DNA of 64,000 nucleotides, taken from Candidatus Altimarinota bacterium (GTDB lineage: Bacteria > Patescibacteriota > Gracilibacteria > BD1-5 > UBA2023). Under the pieces are notes generated by a model. That model did not search any database and was not told where the DNA came from. It saw nothing but the letters and a program-made list of their open reading frames with translations. Below are positions 1 through 10,946 of the stretch, one piece after another. Position numbers and translations under genes: made by a program. The DNA lies in contig JAQTWP010000006.1 of assembly GCA_028689205.1 (NCBI GenBank), positions 27,937 through 91,936 on the forward strand, read 5' to 3'. Positions within the stretch are counted from its first letter, which is position 1. Every line of letters begins with the position of its first letter.

Positions 1-25
1 CAAATATTAAGAATTAAATAATTTC

Positions 26-97
26 TGTCATTGCGAGTGTTAGCGTGGCAATCTATAACTCGTGTTATTCTGGATTGCATCGTTCCTCGTAATGACA
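26..97. repeat. Dispersed imperfect palindrome (TGTCATTGCGAG type)
   Basis: The element opens with TGTCATTGCGAG and closes with CTCGTAATGACA, and an inner GCAATC / GATTGC pair makes an imperfect hairpin of about 70 nt. Related TGTCAT...ATGACA elements occur at 7858, 8328, 8436, 28968 and 38925. It lies just upstream of the exonuclease gene. Nothing else was seen in positions 1-136. Confidence 0.65.
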
Positions 98-136
98 TTT
101 TTTAAAAAAAGTATTAAATTTTAAACTATATAAATT

Positions 137-739
137 ATGAAGGCATTCGTTTTTGATACAGAAACGACAGGTTTTACAGTTAAGGACTGAACTCTCGAAG
201 AACAACCTTATATTGTGCAATTTGCATGAATACTAGGAAATATCAGTAAGGAAAAATGATTCGAAGAAATTTCTAGAATTAATGTATTAGTGAGACCTAG
301 AATTTCAATTCCTTTTAGTGCATCTCAAGTTCATGGTCTTTATGATAAAGATGTTGAGAATGCACCTTATATTGAAGATGTTATTGGTGATTTCTTGAAA
401 TATCTAAATACATCTGATGTCATAGTTGGACATAATGTAGAATTCGATGAATGAGTAGTTAGAAATGAATTAGCAAGACTCTGAAGAAGCTGAGATTATC
501 AACCAATGAAAAGCATATGTACAATGAGATGAAGTACCGAATATTGCAAACTTCAATGAAGAGGATTTTCTTTTAAACCACCAAAATTAAATGAGCTATA
601 TAAACATTTATTCTGAGAAAGATTTGAATGAGCACATGACGCAATGGTGGACGTTGAAGCTACGCTAGCCGCATTTACAGAGTTAGTAAAAAGATGAGTA
701 ATAGTTCTGGAAGAGAATAGTTTAATGAGATTGTTTTAA
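137..739 (+). CDS. DEDDh 3'-5' exonuclease (DnaQ/epsilon-like)
   Basis: The 200-residue protein is read with TGA as Gly. It begins with the ExoI motif VFDTETTG (Asp and Glu metal ligands), has GHNVEFDEG (ExoII) in the middle and HDAMVDVEAT (ExoIII with the catalytic His) near residue 165. This is the order of the DEDDh family that includes DNA polymerase III epsilon, RNase T and Orn-like enzymes. It is a stand-alone domain with no polymerase or BRCT part, so the substrate cannot be assigned. Many glycines, including one in the GRGFSF segment, are TGA. It stands alone upstream of the prepilin array. Confidence 0.9.
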
Positions 740-833
740 ATAAAACTTTTCAAAAAAAAAAAACGTGTACAATATGAAAGTAAAACCTAATATTTATTAT
801 TTAGTTTATTTTTAACTTTCTAATTTTATTCAT

Positions 834-2285
834 ATGCAAAACATAAAACAAAAACTATCTGTCATTTCATCCCCTTCTCCTATCATTTCGACCTTGTGGA
901 GAAATCTATTCACTAAAAAAATACCTTCTCCTCTAAAAATCAAAAACTACCAATCAAAAACTATTTGATTCACTCTCGTAGAACTAATAGTGGTAATAGT
1001 AATTCTAGCTATACTTAGTACTATTGCTTTTCTTTCTTTTAATTCATATAGTTCTAGTTCTAGAGATTCTGCGAGATTGTCTGATTTATCTAGTATATCC
1101 AAATGATTATCTCTTTATAATGTCGTATCAGGTAAATATCCTAAACCAGATTCATATATAACCATTACAGCTTCTTGAACTCCTATTGGATATCAATGAA
1201 AAGCTGGAGCTAATGTAATTTCAAATATAAAATGATCTGCAAATTGATTCAGGGATCCTATAGATAATAATTCTTATTATACTTATTCTACAAATATAAA
1301 TCAAAGTAAATATCAACTATTATGATTTCTAGAGGATTCTAATAATATTAGTTTAAGTTTTAATTCTCTTTTTTACTCTTGGAAAGATATATGAGGTGAA
1401 TATGCTAATGCTCTAGATTATTCTAAGAGATTCTCTTTTACTAAATGAGATACTATTGGAATATTACTTAGTAGTTGAAGTCTTGATCCTGTAGAGAATC
1501 AAAAGAGTGATAGTTTTAGTGGGATTGATATAGTAAATACTACTGGAAGTTATACTGTACAACTAAATAATAAAATTAAATTAAGTTGAAGTTGAATAAT
1601 TCAACTTCAACTTTCAATGGAACAATGAAAATATTATACATGGGAAACATGCAATAATTCAGAGGAGATACAAATCTGAACCCAGTGTTGGAAAAAATAT
1701 GATCAAAATATTTGAACTTTTACTTGAATGTATATTTCATTATGATGAGTAATGAACATGGATATTTTTTTACAAAAATCCATACAATTAAAGTGATTTA
1801 AATGGTGCTATAGTGATAATAATAGTAACTGTACTGATAGTTGAACTTGAGCATTTTATACTTGGGATATGGCAATGAATTGAGAATTATCTTCTAATAA
1901 TATTCCATCTTGAGTTAAATGAGTGTGTTGAACCTGATTTCATATTCCATCAGATAATGAGTTTAAGGTAACTGAGAAATATTTATGATGTACCGATTAT
2001 AAAAATTATTGATATGTTTGTGATTGATTGGGATATAGCTGAAGTTTATCTACAAGTAAATATTGATGATTATTTAGTAAATTAAATTGATGAATGCAAT
2101 ATGATAGTAATTCATCTATTTTAAATTGATTATTCGGTAGATATTGGACTTCAACAATAACTCTAATAAAATGAAAAGAAGAATGATATATACAAAGAAG
2201 AACTTTTCGGAATTATATGTCTAATGTTACTAATAGTGACGTTTTTAAAATTTATTGATCAAATGTTAGATGTTTGAAGGATTAA
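834..2285 (+). CDS. Prepilin-like protein with C-terminal FISUMP-like domain
   Basis: The 483-residue protein carries a type IV prepilin signature, G45|FTLVE followed by a hydrophobic helix (IVVIVILAILSTIAFLSF), so it should be cut by PilD-type prepilin peptidase and packed into a pilus or pseudopilus. The C-terminus ends in YGSNVRCLKD with a preceding RYWTST segment, typical of the Fibrobacter succinogenes major paralogous (FISUMP, C-type-lectin-like) domain. It is very rich in Trp, Ser and Cys, as expected for a secreted adhesive module. Its leader is about 32 residues longer than in the three downstream paralogues because of a repeat-like insert at 859-907. It uses many TGA-Gly codons. Confidence 0.8.
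859..907. repeat. Repeat-derived insert inside a prepilin leader
   Basis: The stretch holds GTCATTTC and ATCATTTCGACCTTGTGGAG, closely matching the GTCATTTCGACTATAGGGAG arm of the intergenic element at 8328. It is translated in frame as residues 9-25 of the prepilin leader, which the other array members lack. Confidence 0.6.
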
Positions 2286-2337
2286 TACAATTTAATAAAA
2301 TTAAAACAAGTTTAATTAAATACCTAACTTCATATTT

Positions 2338-3765
2338 ATGAAAACCAAAAACAATCAACCAAAAACTACTATTTGATTCACTCTAGTTGAACTAATAGTA
2401 GTAATAGTAATTCTTGCTATACTTAGTACTATTGCTTTTCTTTCTTTTAATTCATATAGTTCTAGTTCTAGAGATACAGTAAGATTAACTGATGTAGCTA
2501 ATAGTAAAAAAGCTTTAGAATTATATATTACTAAGGCTAGCAAATATCCTATTCCAGATGAAGTTGAATTATATGTTGGGAATACATGAAGTGTAATTAG
2601 TCAATGAGTACTCTGAGATAATGTAGCTAGGAATATCTGATTAAGTAAAGTAGTAATAGATCCTTTGACTCAAGGTAAATATACTTATTCTACATTTGGT
2701 AATTGATTATATTATCAGATAGCTTCTAGTTTGGAGAATAATGATTGATTGGTAGGATTTAATGATTTGGATAGGATGTATTGAAATGGTTTATTTGTAG
2801 ATGATTTATTTGTACAAAGAGCTAATGCTGTAGATTCTAGTACTTCAACATCTTTTAAGACGACTAGGGTTGAATGAAATTATAAAATGGATCCTAGTTT
2901 ACCTAGTTTGATTGTAGTTCCTAGTAGTGTTAATACTAATTCATGAATATTTGATCCTAGTGTTTGTTTTGTAGTTGATTGATGAGTTAATACTAGTAAT
3001 AGTTGATTGGTAGTTAATACTGTTACTAGTAGTTCTTGAAGTTGTGCTAAGAAGAAAGATATGAATTTAAAAGATTTTGATAGTAGTTTGGTTGGGTATT
3101 GGGATATGGAAACGACTTTTAATAGTTGATGAAAAATTTGGATAAAAGATAATTCCTGATATTGAAATGATGTTTTTTGAAGTGGAATTACTATTAAATA
3201 TGAAACTTGATGAATAATTAACAATGCAATTGAATTTAATTGAGAATGATTATCTCAAACATGATATTATGAATCTGAAAAAATGATGTGAAATATTTTC
3301 AATGATAGCCTAACAATGTCTGTTATATTTAGAAAAAACAATGCTTTTGAAACAAAATATCAAAAATTGATTTTAATTTGAACTTGATCAACAAAAAATA
3401 ACTTTCTTGTATGAATTTCTCAATGAGATATTAATTATAATTTTTATTGAATAATTTGGCCAGAAAGCTATACTTGAGCATTATATACAAGAGTTTTTAC
3501 TAAATATCCAAATCCAAACCAACGGAATTTAGCCTCGTTATCATATAATAAATGAGAATTAAAGTTTTTTTTAAACTGAAATTTAATCTGAAAATCCAAT
3601 TATACAGCGAGTTGAACTTTTTTAGAAAAGAAAAATCTACCACTAAGGATTGGTTACTGATATAATATTGAATATTTTAAATGAATCATCGACGATGTCA
3701 AAATCTACAACCGCGCCTTATCTGACTCAGAAATATATCAGCAAGCAAAGATTGCTGGATTTTAA
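2338..3765 (+). CDS. Prepilin-like protein with C-terminal LamG domain
   Basis: The 475-residue protein starts with a short leader (MKTKNNQPKTTIG) and the prepilin motif FTLVE with Glu5, then a hydrophobic helix almost identical to its neighbours. The C-terminal half from about residue 245 (LVGYWDMETTF) to the end (IIDDVKIYNRALSDSE) is a LamG/concanavalin-A-like lectin domain, expected to bind glycans or protein ligands outside the cell. It is the second of four tandem paralogues about 50-70 bp apart. The part coding residues 30-260 is close to that of the gene at 5139, while the LamG parts differ, so the array looks mosaic. Confidence 0.85.
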
Positions 3766-3835
3766 GTCTTAAAGGTTAGAATAAAAATATCTTACAAAAG
3801 CCCCCTTATTATTTTTTATATATAATTTCATACTT

Positions 3836-5110
3836 ATGAAAACCCAAAACAATCAACCAAAAACTACTATTTGATTCACTCTAGTTGAACTAATAGTAGT
3901 AATAGTAATTCTTGCTATACTTAGTACTATTGCTTTTCTTTCTTTTAATTCATATAGTTCTAGTTCTAGAGATACAGTAAGAATAACTGATATAGCTAAT
4001 ATTTCTAAATGAATATTAGTGCAATATACAGTGTCTGGTAAATATCCAATACCAGACAATTATATAATTATTACAGCTAGTTGAACCTCCTTATGATATC
4101 AATGAAAAGTATGAACTAATGTAAAGAATATTATTAAAATTTCTGAACCATCAGTTGACCCTCTAGATAAAACTGAATATACATATTCTACTAATTTATG
4201 ACAAGATAAATATCAACTACTTTGGTTTTTAGAAGATAACATAGCTTATATAAATAATCCATTATTAAATCAAGTATTTGCTTTTGATTACTCAAATAGA
4301 AAAGCAAATACAAAATGAGATACATTATGAATACTTCTATCGAGTTGAAGTTTGGAACCTGTGGAGAATTTAAAATCACTTACATTTACTTGAGTTGATC
4401 TTATAAATGAATGAACTTGAAAATATATTACAAAATTATCTAATACAGAAACTATAAATGATACTATTCTCTCAAAATATTCTTCTTGATTAGTATGATA
4501 TTGGGATATGGAAAGTACAACAATTGATTGAAAACTTAAGGATTTAACTTGAAATTGAAATGATTTATCAATAAGTTGAGTGATTCAAATTTGAAATTGA
4601 GTTTGAAAATTTAATAAAGCAACTTCTTTTGATTGAACTTCCAAATATTTTTATAAAGATAGTTCAGATTTTAATTTTGATTGAAATTTTACAATTATTG
4701 CCTGGGCAAATACATTTACATGATGAAATATTGTTACCAAAACTACAAATTGGAAAGATTGATATGCATTGCAAAGAGTTTTTAACAATAAAAACTATTT
4801 TACATTTGTCACATGATCATGAACATGATTTGCACCTGCAAATTCACTGAATAATTCTATTTTAGATAATAATTGGCAGATGGTAAGTTGAATTCATAAT
4901 AAAGATACTAATATTATCTATATAAACAATATAATGTATTGAACTAAAACTTGAGCTTTATCAATAACTACACCTTCGATAAATACATTTAATATTTGAT
5001 CAGTATGAAATTGATTACATAATTTTAGCTGAATTATTGATGAGGTTCGCATATATAACCGTGCTCTCTCAGACACAGAAATTAGTGTATTATATAATAA
5101 TACTAAGTAA
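3836..5110 (+). CDS. Prepilin-like protein with C-terminal LamG domain
   Basis: This is a 424-residue third member of the array. The first 55 residues are nearly identical to the previous gene at the DNA level (leader, FTLVE, hydrophobic helix), then the sequence follows the gene at 834 for a while (ISGKYPIPDNYIIITAS-like segment) before a LamG domain (GLVGYWDMEST to IIDEVRIYNRALSDTE). The LamG part contains the usual ATSFDG segment. It is probably exported as a minor pilin or pseudopilin displaying a lectin-like head; the ligand is unknown. Start chosen to match the paralogues' leader. Confidence 0.85.
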
Positions 5111-5138
5111 ATAACTTTTTACATTTAACTTTATATTT

Positions 5139-6641
5139 ATGAAAACTAAAAACTATCAATTAAAAACTATTTGATTCACTCTCGTAGAACTAATAGTAGT
5201 AATAGTAATCCTAGCTATACTATCTACTATAGCATTCCTATCATTCAATTCATATAGTTCTTCTTCTAGAGATACTGTAAGGTTAACTGATATATCTAAT
5301 AGTAGAACTGCTTTAGAATTATATATTACTAAAGCTAGTAAATATCCTATACCAGATGAAGCTGTATTATATACATGAAATACATGAAGTGTTATTAGTC
5401 AATGAGTACTATGAGATAATGTAGCTAGGAATATTTGATTAAGTAAAGCTATATTAGATCCATTAACTCAAAGTAATTATACTTATTCTACATTTGGTAA
5501 TTGATTGTATTATCAGATAGCTTCTAGTTTAGAGAATGATAGTAGTATTAGTTATAATAATTGAGTAGTAGAATTTAATAAATGATTGTCTGAGAATTGA
5601 AATAATATAATTAATATTCCTGCTTTAGCAGGAATAACTAAACTTGAATTTTTTGATAGTATTTTAAATGATGCTTTTTTTCAAACAGTAAATGCTGTAG
5701 ATTCTAGTACTTCATCATCTTTTAAGACAACTAAGGTTGAATGAAATTATAAAATAGATCCTAGTCTACCTAGTTTGATTGTAGTTCCTAGTAGTGTTAA
5801 TAGTAATTCATGAATATTTGATCCTAATGTTTGTTTTGTAATGGATTCTTGAGTCAATACTACTAGTAGTTGATTGATAGTTAATACTGTAGATAGTAGT
5901 TCTTGAACATGTGCTAAGAAGAAAGATATGAGTTTAAAAGATTATGATAATAGTTTGGTTGGGTATTGGGATATGGAGACGACTTTTAATAGCTGATGAA
6001 TAGATTATTTGAAAGATTTGAGTGGGAATGGGAAAATTTGAAGTTGATTTTTTTGAATATGAATCTGAGATAAAGAATGATTAATTTGAAAATCAACGGG
6101 TTTTAATTGAACAAATCAATATTTCAAAATTGATAATTTTTATTCATCATGAGAAATACTAAATGAGATAACAATTTCCGCTTTAGTAAAAGTAAATACA
6201 TATAATCCTTCAGTGGCGACACCATTTATCAGTAACTGGCATACTTGGTCAATTTGAAATCAAAAAGGCTATTTATTAAGGTGATTTTCTCCTTCAACAT
6301 CTAGATTTGAAAGCGATTTTTGTTATTATACAAATTATTATACAATGATTTGACCAAATTCAGCTTATAATGATTTTAATAATCAATATTCAAACAAATG
6401 GTTATTTTTAACTTCAGCTTATTCACAAAATTGAACTATAAAAATATATTTAAACGGTATGATTATTTGACAATCAAAAAATAATTTACCTTACAAAATA
6501 TTTACTGATACTTACTTGTTTTTTTGACGAAGTATTATAAATTCATGATATTTAAATTGAATAATCGACGATGTCAAAATCTACAACCGTGCATTATCTG
6601 ATTCAGAAATATCTCAACAAGCAAAGATTGCAGGGTTTTAA
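5139..6641 (+). CDS. Prepilin-like protein with C-terminal LamG domain
   Basis: This is the 500-residue fourth and last member of the array, with the same leader and FTLVELIVVIVILAILSTIAF helix as its neighbours. The middle region is shared with the gene at 2338, including LVGYWDMETTFNSG, and then a longer LamG domain ends in GIIDDVKIYNRALSDSE and QQAKIAGF. The last 60 bp are also close to those of the gene at 2338. The stop codon directly abuts the stop of nrdG on the other strand (6642), so the two are convergent with no visible terminator between them. Confidence 0.85.
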
Positions 6642-7343
6642 TTACTTCCTCACCTCACAAACATCTACATACCCAGCTCAAACCACTTGAAGTTCATTAA
6701 GTTCATCCGGAGTAAAACTTTTACCATCAAAACCTGCATTGAGCAGGTTTTTTTCTTCCAGATTTTGGAGATACCATCTTTTTGCTCCGACAATATCTTC
6801 TCAAATTTCTTTTATAATTTGTTCATCGAAATATCATTTGGATATTGTTGTCCTGAATTCATAATCTAGGTTTCAATTAAGTAAAATATCTTTACTTTTT
6901 ATGAATTTAGCAATATCTTCATCAACTCAGATAATTTTTTTATATTTTAAAAACGGATATTTGATATCCATGGCTACATAATCAAGTAGATTTTCAGCTA
7001 TTAATCTTTCTAATAATTCTGGATTTTGTCAGTTAGTATCAAGTTTTACGAGAAATCATAACTCTTTTATTTTAACTATGAACTCATATAAATCCTTCTG
7101 AATTGTCGGCTCTCATCCAGTAATTACAACTCAATCAAGGAATCATACTCTGGTTTTCAAGAAATTAAAAAATGCAACTTCAGGAATAAGATCATTCATA
7201 AAATCAGCAACTTTTTCTGGAAGTACGAATTCATAGTTGTGACAATAATGGCAACGAAAATTGCAACCCAGAGTAAATACTATAGTTGCAACTTTGCCTG
7301 GGAAATCAAGTAGAGTAGTTTTTTTTATTCAAGAAATTAGCAT
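6642..7343 (-). CDS. nrdG: Anaerobic ribonucleotide reductase activating protein (radical SAM)
   Basis: The 233-residue protein has the radical-SAM cluster motif CNFRCHYC (CX3CX2C) near residue 27, preceded by the DFPGKVATIVFTLGC segment typical of NrdG/pyruvate-formate-lyase activases, and GGEPT for SAM binding at about residue 74. It should use SAM to install the glycyl radical on anaerobic NrdD. It lies 7 bp downstream of a 90-residue unknown protein and in the same orientation as nrdD at 8551-10752. It is longer than the E. coli NrdG (154 residues) and closer in size to the archaeal/clostridial type. Confidence 0.9.
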
Positions 7344-7349
7344 AATATA

Positions 7350-7622
7350 TTAGATCGTGAGACTTAGAATATGATTTAAATGTTGTTGTGTAATTGAGAT
7401 TATTCTGATTGTAGGTTTTGAAATAGGTATTTCTCATAAAGCCAACAAAGCCCTACTTCAGTCTTCAGTTAAACATGGTATTCATAAATGATTTTTTATT
7501 GCAGTATTAACTATTCTATAAAGCTCCATATATTTAGGAATAGATATATCAACAATACCAATTCAATCAAGAGCGAAAACATTACTTGAATGACTGCTGG
7601 GTATAAAATTAGATTGTGCCAT
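7350..7622 (-). CDS. Unknown 90-residue protein upstream of nrdG
   Basis: This small protein (MAQSNFIPSS...ILSLTI) has no motif I recognise. It holds a single Cys in IPCLTEDGSRALLALGE, has several TGA-Gly codons and ends 6 bp before the nrdG start, so it is probably co-transcribed. Association with ribonucleotide reduction is suggested by position only. Confidence 0.6.
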
Positions 7623-7649
7623 TTTTATTATAATTAAATAATAATTATA

Positions 7650-7679
7650 AAATTCCGAGACTTAAAAGCCTCGGAATTT
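7650..7679 (-). terminator. Hairpin terminator after the zinc-ribbon gene
   Basis: AAATTCCGAG pairs perfectly with CTCGGAATTT around a 10-nt loop. It sits 1 bp after the stop of the 43-residue protein on the minus strand and separates the nrdD part of the cluster from nrdG. Confidence 0.7.
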
Positions 7680-7680
7680 A

Positions 7681-7812
7681 TTATCAATGAATTACAGAAG
7701 GAAGACATCAAACACATAAATGTTTTTCTTCATCTTCTTTTTCAATTTTTACAAGTACTTTCTCATGAGAATTAACTCAACACATAAAACACACATTTTG
7801 TTTAGTAGTCAT
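7681..7812 (-). CDS. Tiny zinc-ribbon-like protein, 43 residues
   Basis: Two CxxC pairs (CFMC near residue 8 and CVGC near residue 33) flank a charged helix, giving a likely zinc ribbon. It is too short for most gene finders. It is the last gene before the terminator at 7650 and follows the detached NrdD glycyl-radical domain, so it may belong to that unit, but the function is unknown. Confidence 0.65.
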
Positions 7813-7857
7813 AAATGAATTAGTTAAAAAGTTGCAAGTTTACAAAGTATAAATCAC

Positions 7858-7953
7858 TTGTCATCCTGAGCCTGTCGAAGGATAAAATCCATAAGATTTT
7901 AATATTTTTTATAACTCTTGCGAGTTAATAGTTCGACAAACTCACTATGACAT
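7858..7953. repeat. Dispersed palindromic element (TGTCATCCTGAGCCTGTCGA type)
   Basis: The element opens TTGTCATCCTGAGCCTGTCGA and closes GTTCGACAAACTCACTATGACA, an imperfect inverted repeat. A similar but diverged copy lies at 8436-8550 and a partial one at 28968. It occupies most of the 190-bp gap between two small genes of the nrd cluster. Confidence 0.65.
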
Positions 7954-8003
7954 TTACCTATTTTTTCTAAATCTCTAATATTCTTAGCTCTTAGCTCTTC
8001 TAA

Positions 8004-8231
8004 TTAACAAGAAGTTACGCTATAATCTTCTACGAATTTTGAATTGCAAGTCTTACATTCTGTAAAATAAGTTCTTGAATAATATTCTGATTTTTTACCT
8101 TCATTGAATTGACTTACTGGACGATGGTAACCCATTACACGAGTATATACTTCACATTTTTGTCTTTTAGTAGCTGCTGGAACTGATGTTCTTGGGTCTA
8201 CAGTAGATCCGTCACTTGATACTGATCACAT
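8004..8231 (-). CDS. Detached glycyl-radical domain of anaerobic NrdD
   Basis: This 75-residue protein contains YTRVMGYHRPVSQFNEGKK, which is the C-terminal glycyl-radical segment of class III ribonucleotide reductases (typically Y/V-SRVxGYxRPVxxWNxGK in full-length NrdD); Gly in RVMGY is the predicted radical site. It is followed by a CxxC pair (CKTC). The main NrdD gene at 8551-10752 stops just before this segment would be expected, so the enzyme appears split into a catalytic chain and a separate radical-carrying chain, with a repeat element between the two genes. The first 25 residues (Ser/Thr/Pro-rich) look like a linker. Confidence 0.85.
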
Positions 8232-8327
8232 AATTTAAAATAGTTTAAAAAAATAAATATAAGGTTTTTTACTTTTTATAAGTCAAAAGTAACAAAGACT
8301 TGAATTTTTCATTTCTGGAAGTTTTGT

Positions 8328-8550
8328 TTGTCATTTCGACTATAGGGAGAAATCTACATTAGCTTTAATCCATAATTTATTTTAGCTTTGGAAGATTTCT
8401 CGCTATCACTCGAAATGACAAACAAGAAATTTTTCTGTCATCCTGAACGCCCGTAGTAAGTACTCTTGGGTGCCTGTCGAAGTATAAAATCTATAAATTT
8501 TAATTTTATAACTCTCACGAGTTAATAGTTCGACATGCTCACTAAGACTT
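8328..8550. repeat. Two adjacent palindromic elements between the NrdD pieces
   Basis: The first (8328-8423) is a long inverted repeat: TTGTCATTTCGACTATAGGG at one end and CACTCGAAATGACAAAC at the other, with AGAAATCT / AGATTTCT inside. The second (8436-8550) opens TGTCATCCTGAAC and closes TTCGACATGCTCACTAAGAC and is a relative of the element at 7858. Together they fill the gap from the stop of nrdD to near the detached radical domain. Confidence 0.7.
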
Positions 8551-10752
8551 TTATGCTTGTTGTCTTAATTCTGCTAATTTTTCTGGATCTTCGGTATATT
8601 TTACTCTTGCATCTAGATCTAGTTTTTGACCATGGAATCACATTTCTGCATCACATTTTGGACAATAGTCGAACTCTCCTGCAATATATCCATGTTTTGG
8701 ACATATAGAGAATGTTGGAGAAATTGTAATATAAGGCAATTGGTAGTTGGTAATAACTTTTTTCACTAGATTCTTACATGCTGTTGCATCTGATATTCTT
8801 TCTCACATATATAAATGAAGAACTGTACCTCAAGTATATTTACATTGCAAATCATTCTGATATTCTAGAGCTTCAAATGCATCATCTGTAAATCCTACTG
8901 GAAGTTGAGAAGAATTAGTATAATAAGGAGCTTCCTGCGTTCAAGCTTGGATTATATTTGGGATTTGTTTTTTATCTTCACGAGCGAATCTATAAGTTGT
9001 ACCTTCTGCTGGAGTTGCTTCTAGATTATATAAATTCCCTGTTTCTTCTTGATATTTTTTTAGGATTTCTCTCATGAATTCCATTATTTCAATAGAAAGT
9101 TCTTTTCAATACTTTGTAGAAACATTTTCTTTTCAATCAGTGAAATTAAGAATTGCTTCGTTCATTCCATTAAGACCAATAGTTGAGAAATGATTTCTAA
9201 AAGATTTAAGATATCTGTAAGTATAAGGATAAAATCATCTATCTAACCATTTTGTAAGTTCTTCTCTTTTTAATTCTAATGAAGTTTTTGCAAGATTCAT
9301 AAGATATTCGATTCTAGATTTGAAAGCTTCTTTGTCTCATTTGGTATTATAACCAATTCTTGCCATATTAATAGTAACTACTCAGATTGAACCAGTCATT
9401 TCAGCAGAACCAAAAAGTCAATTTCATCTCTTTAATAATTCTTTTAAATCTAATTGTAGACGGCAACACATTGAGCGTACTGCTCCAGGAGTATATGCAT
9501 CAGCGTTTCTAACAGTTTCTGTATTCCCTTCTGCATTTTTTTCTCTTTTGAATTGTGAACCAATGAAATTTTGGAAATATGGAAGACCATATTTAGCGGT
9601 CATTTCGAAAAGTAGCTCAGTATTAGAAGAATCCCAATCAAAATCTTCAGTAATATTATAAGTAGGAATCGGGAAAGTAAATACTCTTCATTTAGCATCT
9701 CATTTTGTATAGATTTCAATTAATACTTTATTAATAAGATCCATTTCTTTTTGAAGCTCTGAGTAGTTTTTCTTATATAATCCTTTGTCATAACCTCCAA
9801 GATGTAAGGCTTTATCTTTTAAATCTTCTGGACAAACCCAATCAAGCGTAATATTCGTGAATGGAGTTTGAGTCCCCCAACGAGATGGAACATTTAATCA
9901 GAAAACAAAGTTTTGAAGATTTTGATATACATTTTTGTATACTTTATCAGTAATGAATTGTTCTTTTACTGCTTCTGAATCGAATTTCATTGCATATTTT
10001 TCAATATCATTTCTCACTTCTTCTTCATATTTGTGTACGAACGGAGCAAGATAAGTATCAAAAGATGAGAAAGCTTGAGCTCAAGCCCATTCATTTTGCA
10101 GAGTTCCAAGGAAATTAATCATTTGATTTACTGCAGCTTGAAGATTTCTAGGAGGAGAAGATTCTATTCTATTTGGAGCACCATTGAATCATTCTTCAAG
10201 AAGTTGACGAAGTGACCAACCGGCACAATATCCACAGAACATATCAAGATCATGAATATGATAATCTCAATTACGGTGATTATTACCAATTTCTGCAGGA
10301 TAAACGTGAGATAACCAGTAATTTGCAGTAACTTTACCAGATACATTAAGAATAAGTCATCCTAAAGAATATCCAGAATTAGCATTAGCATTAACTCTCC
10401 AATCTGTTTGATCTAGATATTCATCCATTGTTTTACCTACTTCAACAACAACATCTCTATCATGACGAGCCTCTGTTCTTTTTTGACGATAAATAATATA
10501 GTTTTTTGCAACTGTATCATGTCAGTGTTTTATTAATATTTCTTCAACTTTATCTTGTATCATTTCTATATCTGGTACATTTTTACCAGCCACAACTTCT
10601 ACTCTTTCGATTATTTTATCTGTAAGGTCTACAACCTCTGAAAAATCTTTTCATCCTGCAGCTTCGATAGCCTTTTTAAGTGCATATTCAATTTTTGATC
10701 TATCAAATGTTACAATAGCTCAGTTTCTTTTTCTTACTTTATAGATTGCCAT
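8551..10752 (-). CDS. nrdD: Anaerobic ribonucleoside-triphosphate reductase, catalytic chain without radical domain
   Basis: The 733-residue protein starts with an ATP-cone (MAIYKVRKRNGAIVTFDRSKI) that senses dATP/ATP. The barrel includes an NCSGYSLG-like segment, HIHDLDMFCGYCAGWSLRQLL, WGTQTPFTNITLD and SMCCRLQLD with the active-site Cys region. The C-terminus has the zinc-site half SICPKHGYIAGEFDYCPKC seen in archaeal-type NrdD, but then ends in a 30-residue tail instead of the RVxGY radical loop, which is encoded separately at 8004-8231. It reduces NTPs to dNTPs without oxygen, with NrdG making the radical. Two NrdR boxes lie upstream. Confidence 0.93.
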
Positions 10753-10898
10753 TTTGTAAAATATAGGTTAGGAATTATAGTAAAGTACTTACTTCTTGGT
10801 GTGTAAATTTTAATATTCAATATAGTTTGCATATAAAAAAATTTTGGGTAATTAAGCCCAAAAATTCATATTTCTTCCGTATATTCAAATATTTTAAA

Positions 10899-10946
10899 TA
10901 ACTATATATTGTTTGTATTTGTTTATGTATATACTATATATAGTGT
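10899..10946. promoter_or_regulatory. Pair of NrdR boxes upstream of nrdD
   Basis: Box 1 (10899-10914) is TAACTATATATTGTTT and box 2 (10931-10946) is ATACTATATATAGTGT, close to the NrdR consensus ACACWATATATWGTGT. The starts are 32 bp apart, three helical turns, the standard arrangement for this repressor. The rest of the gap from 10753 to 11131 is AT-rich and shows no other clear signal. Confidence 0.8.

Noticed and set aside
137..739. Many short frames broken by TGA that could be read as a decaying or frameshifted genome
   Set aside because: The fragments join in one frame when TGA is Gly, and the TGA sites match conserved glycines; this is a recoded genome, not pseudogenes.
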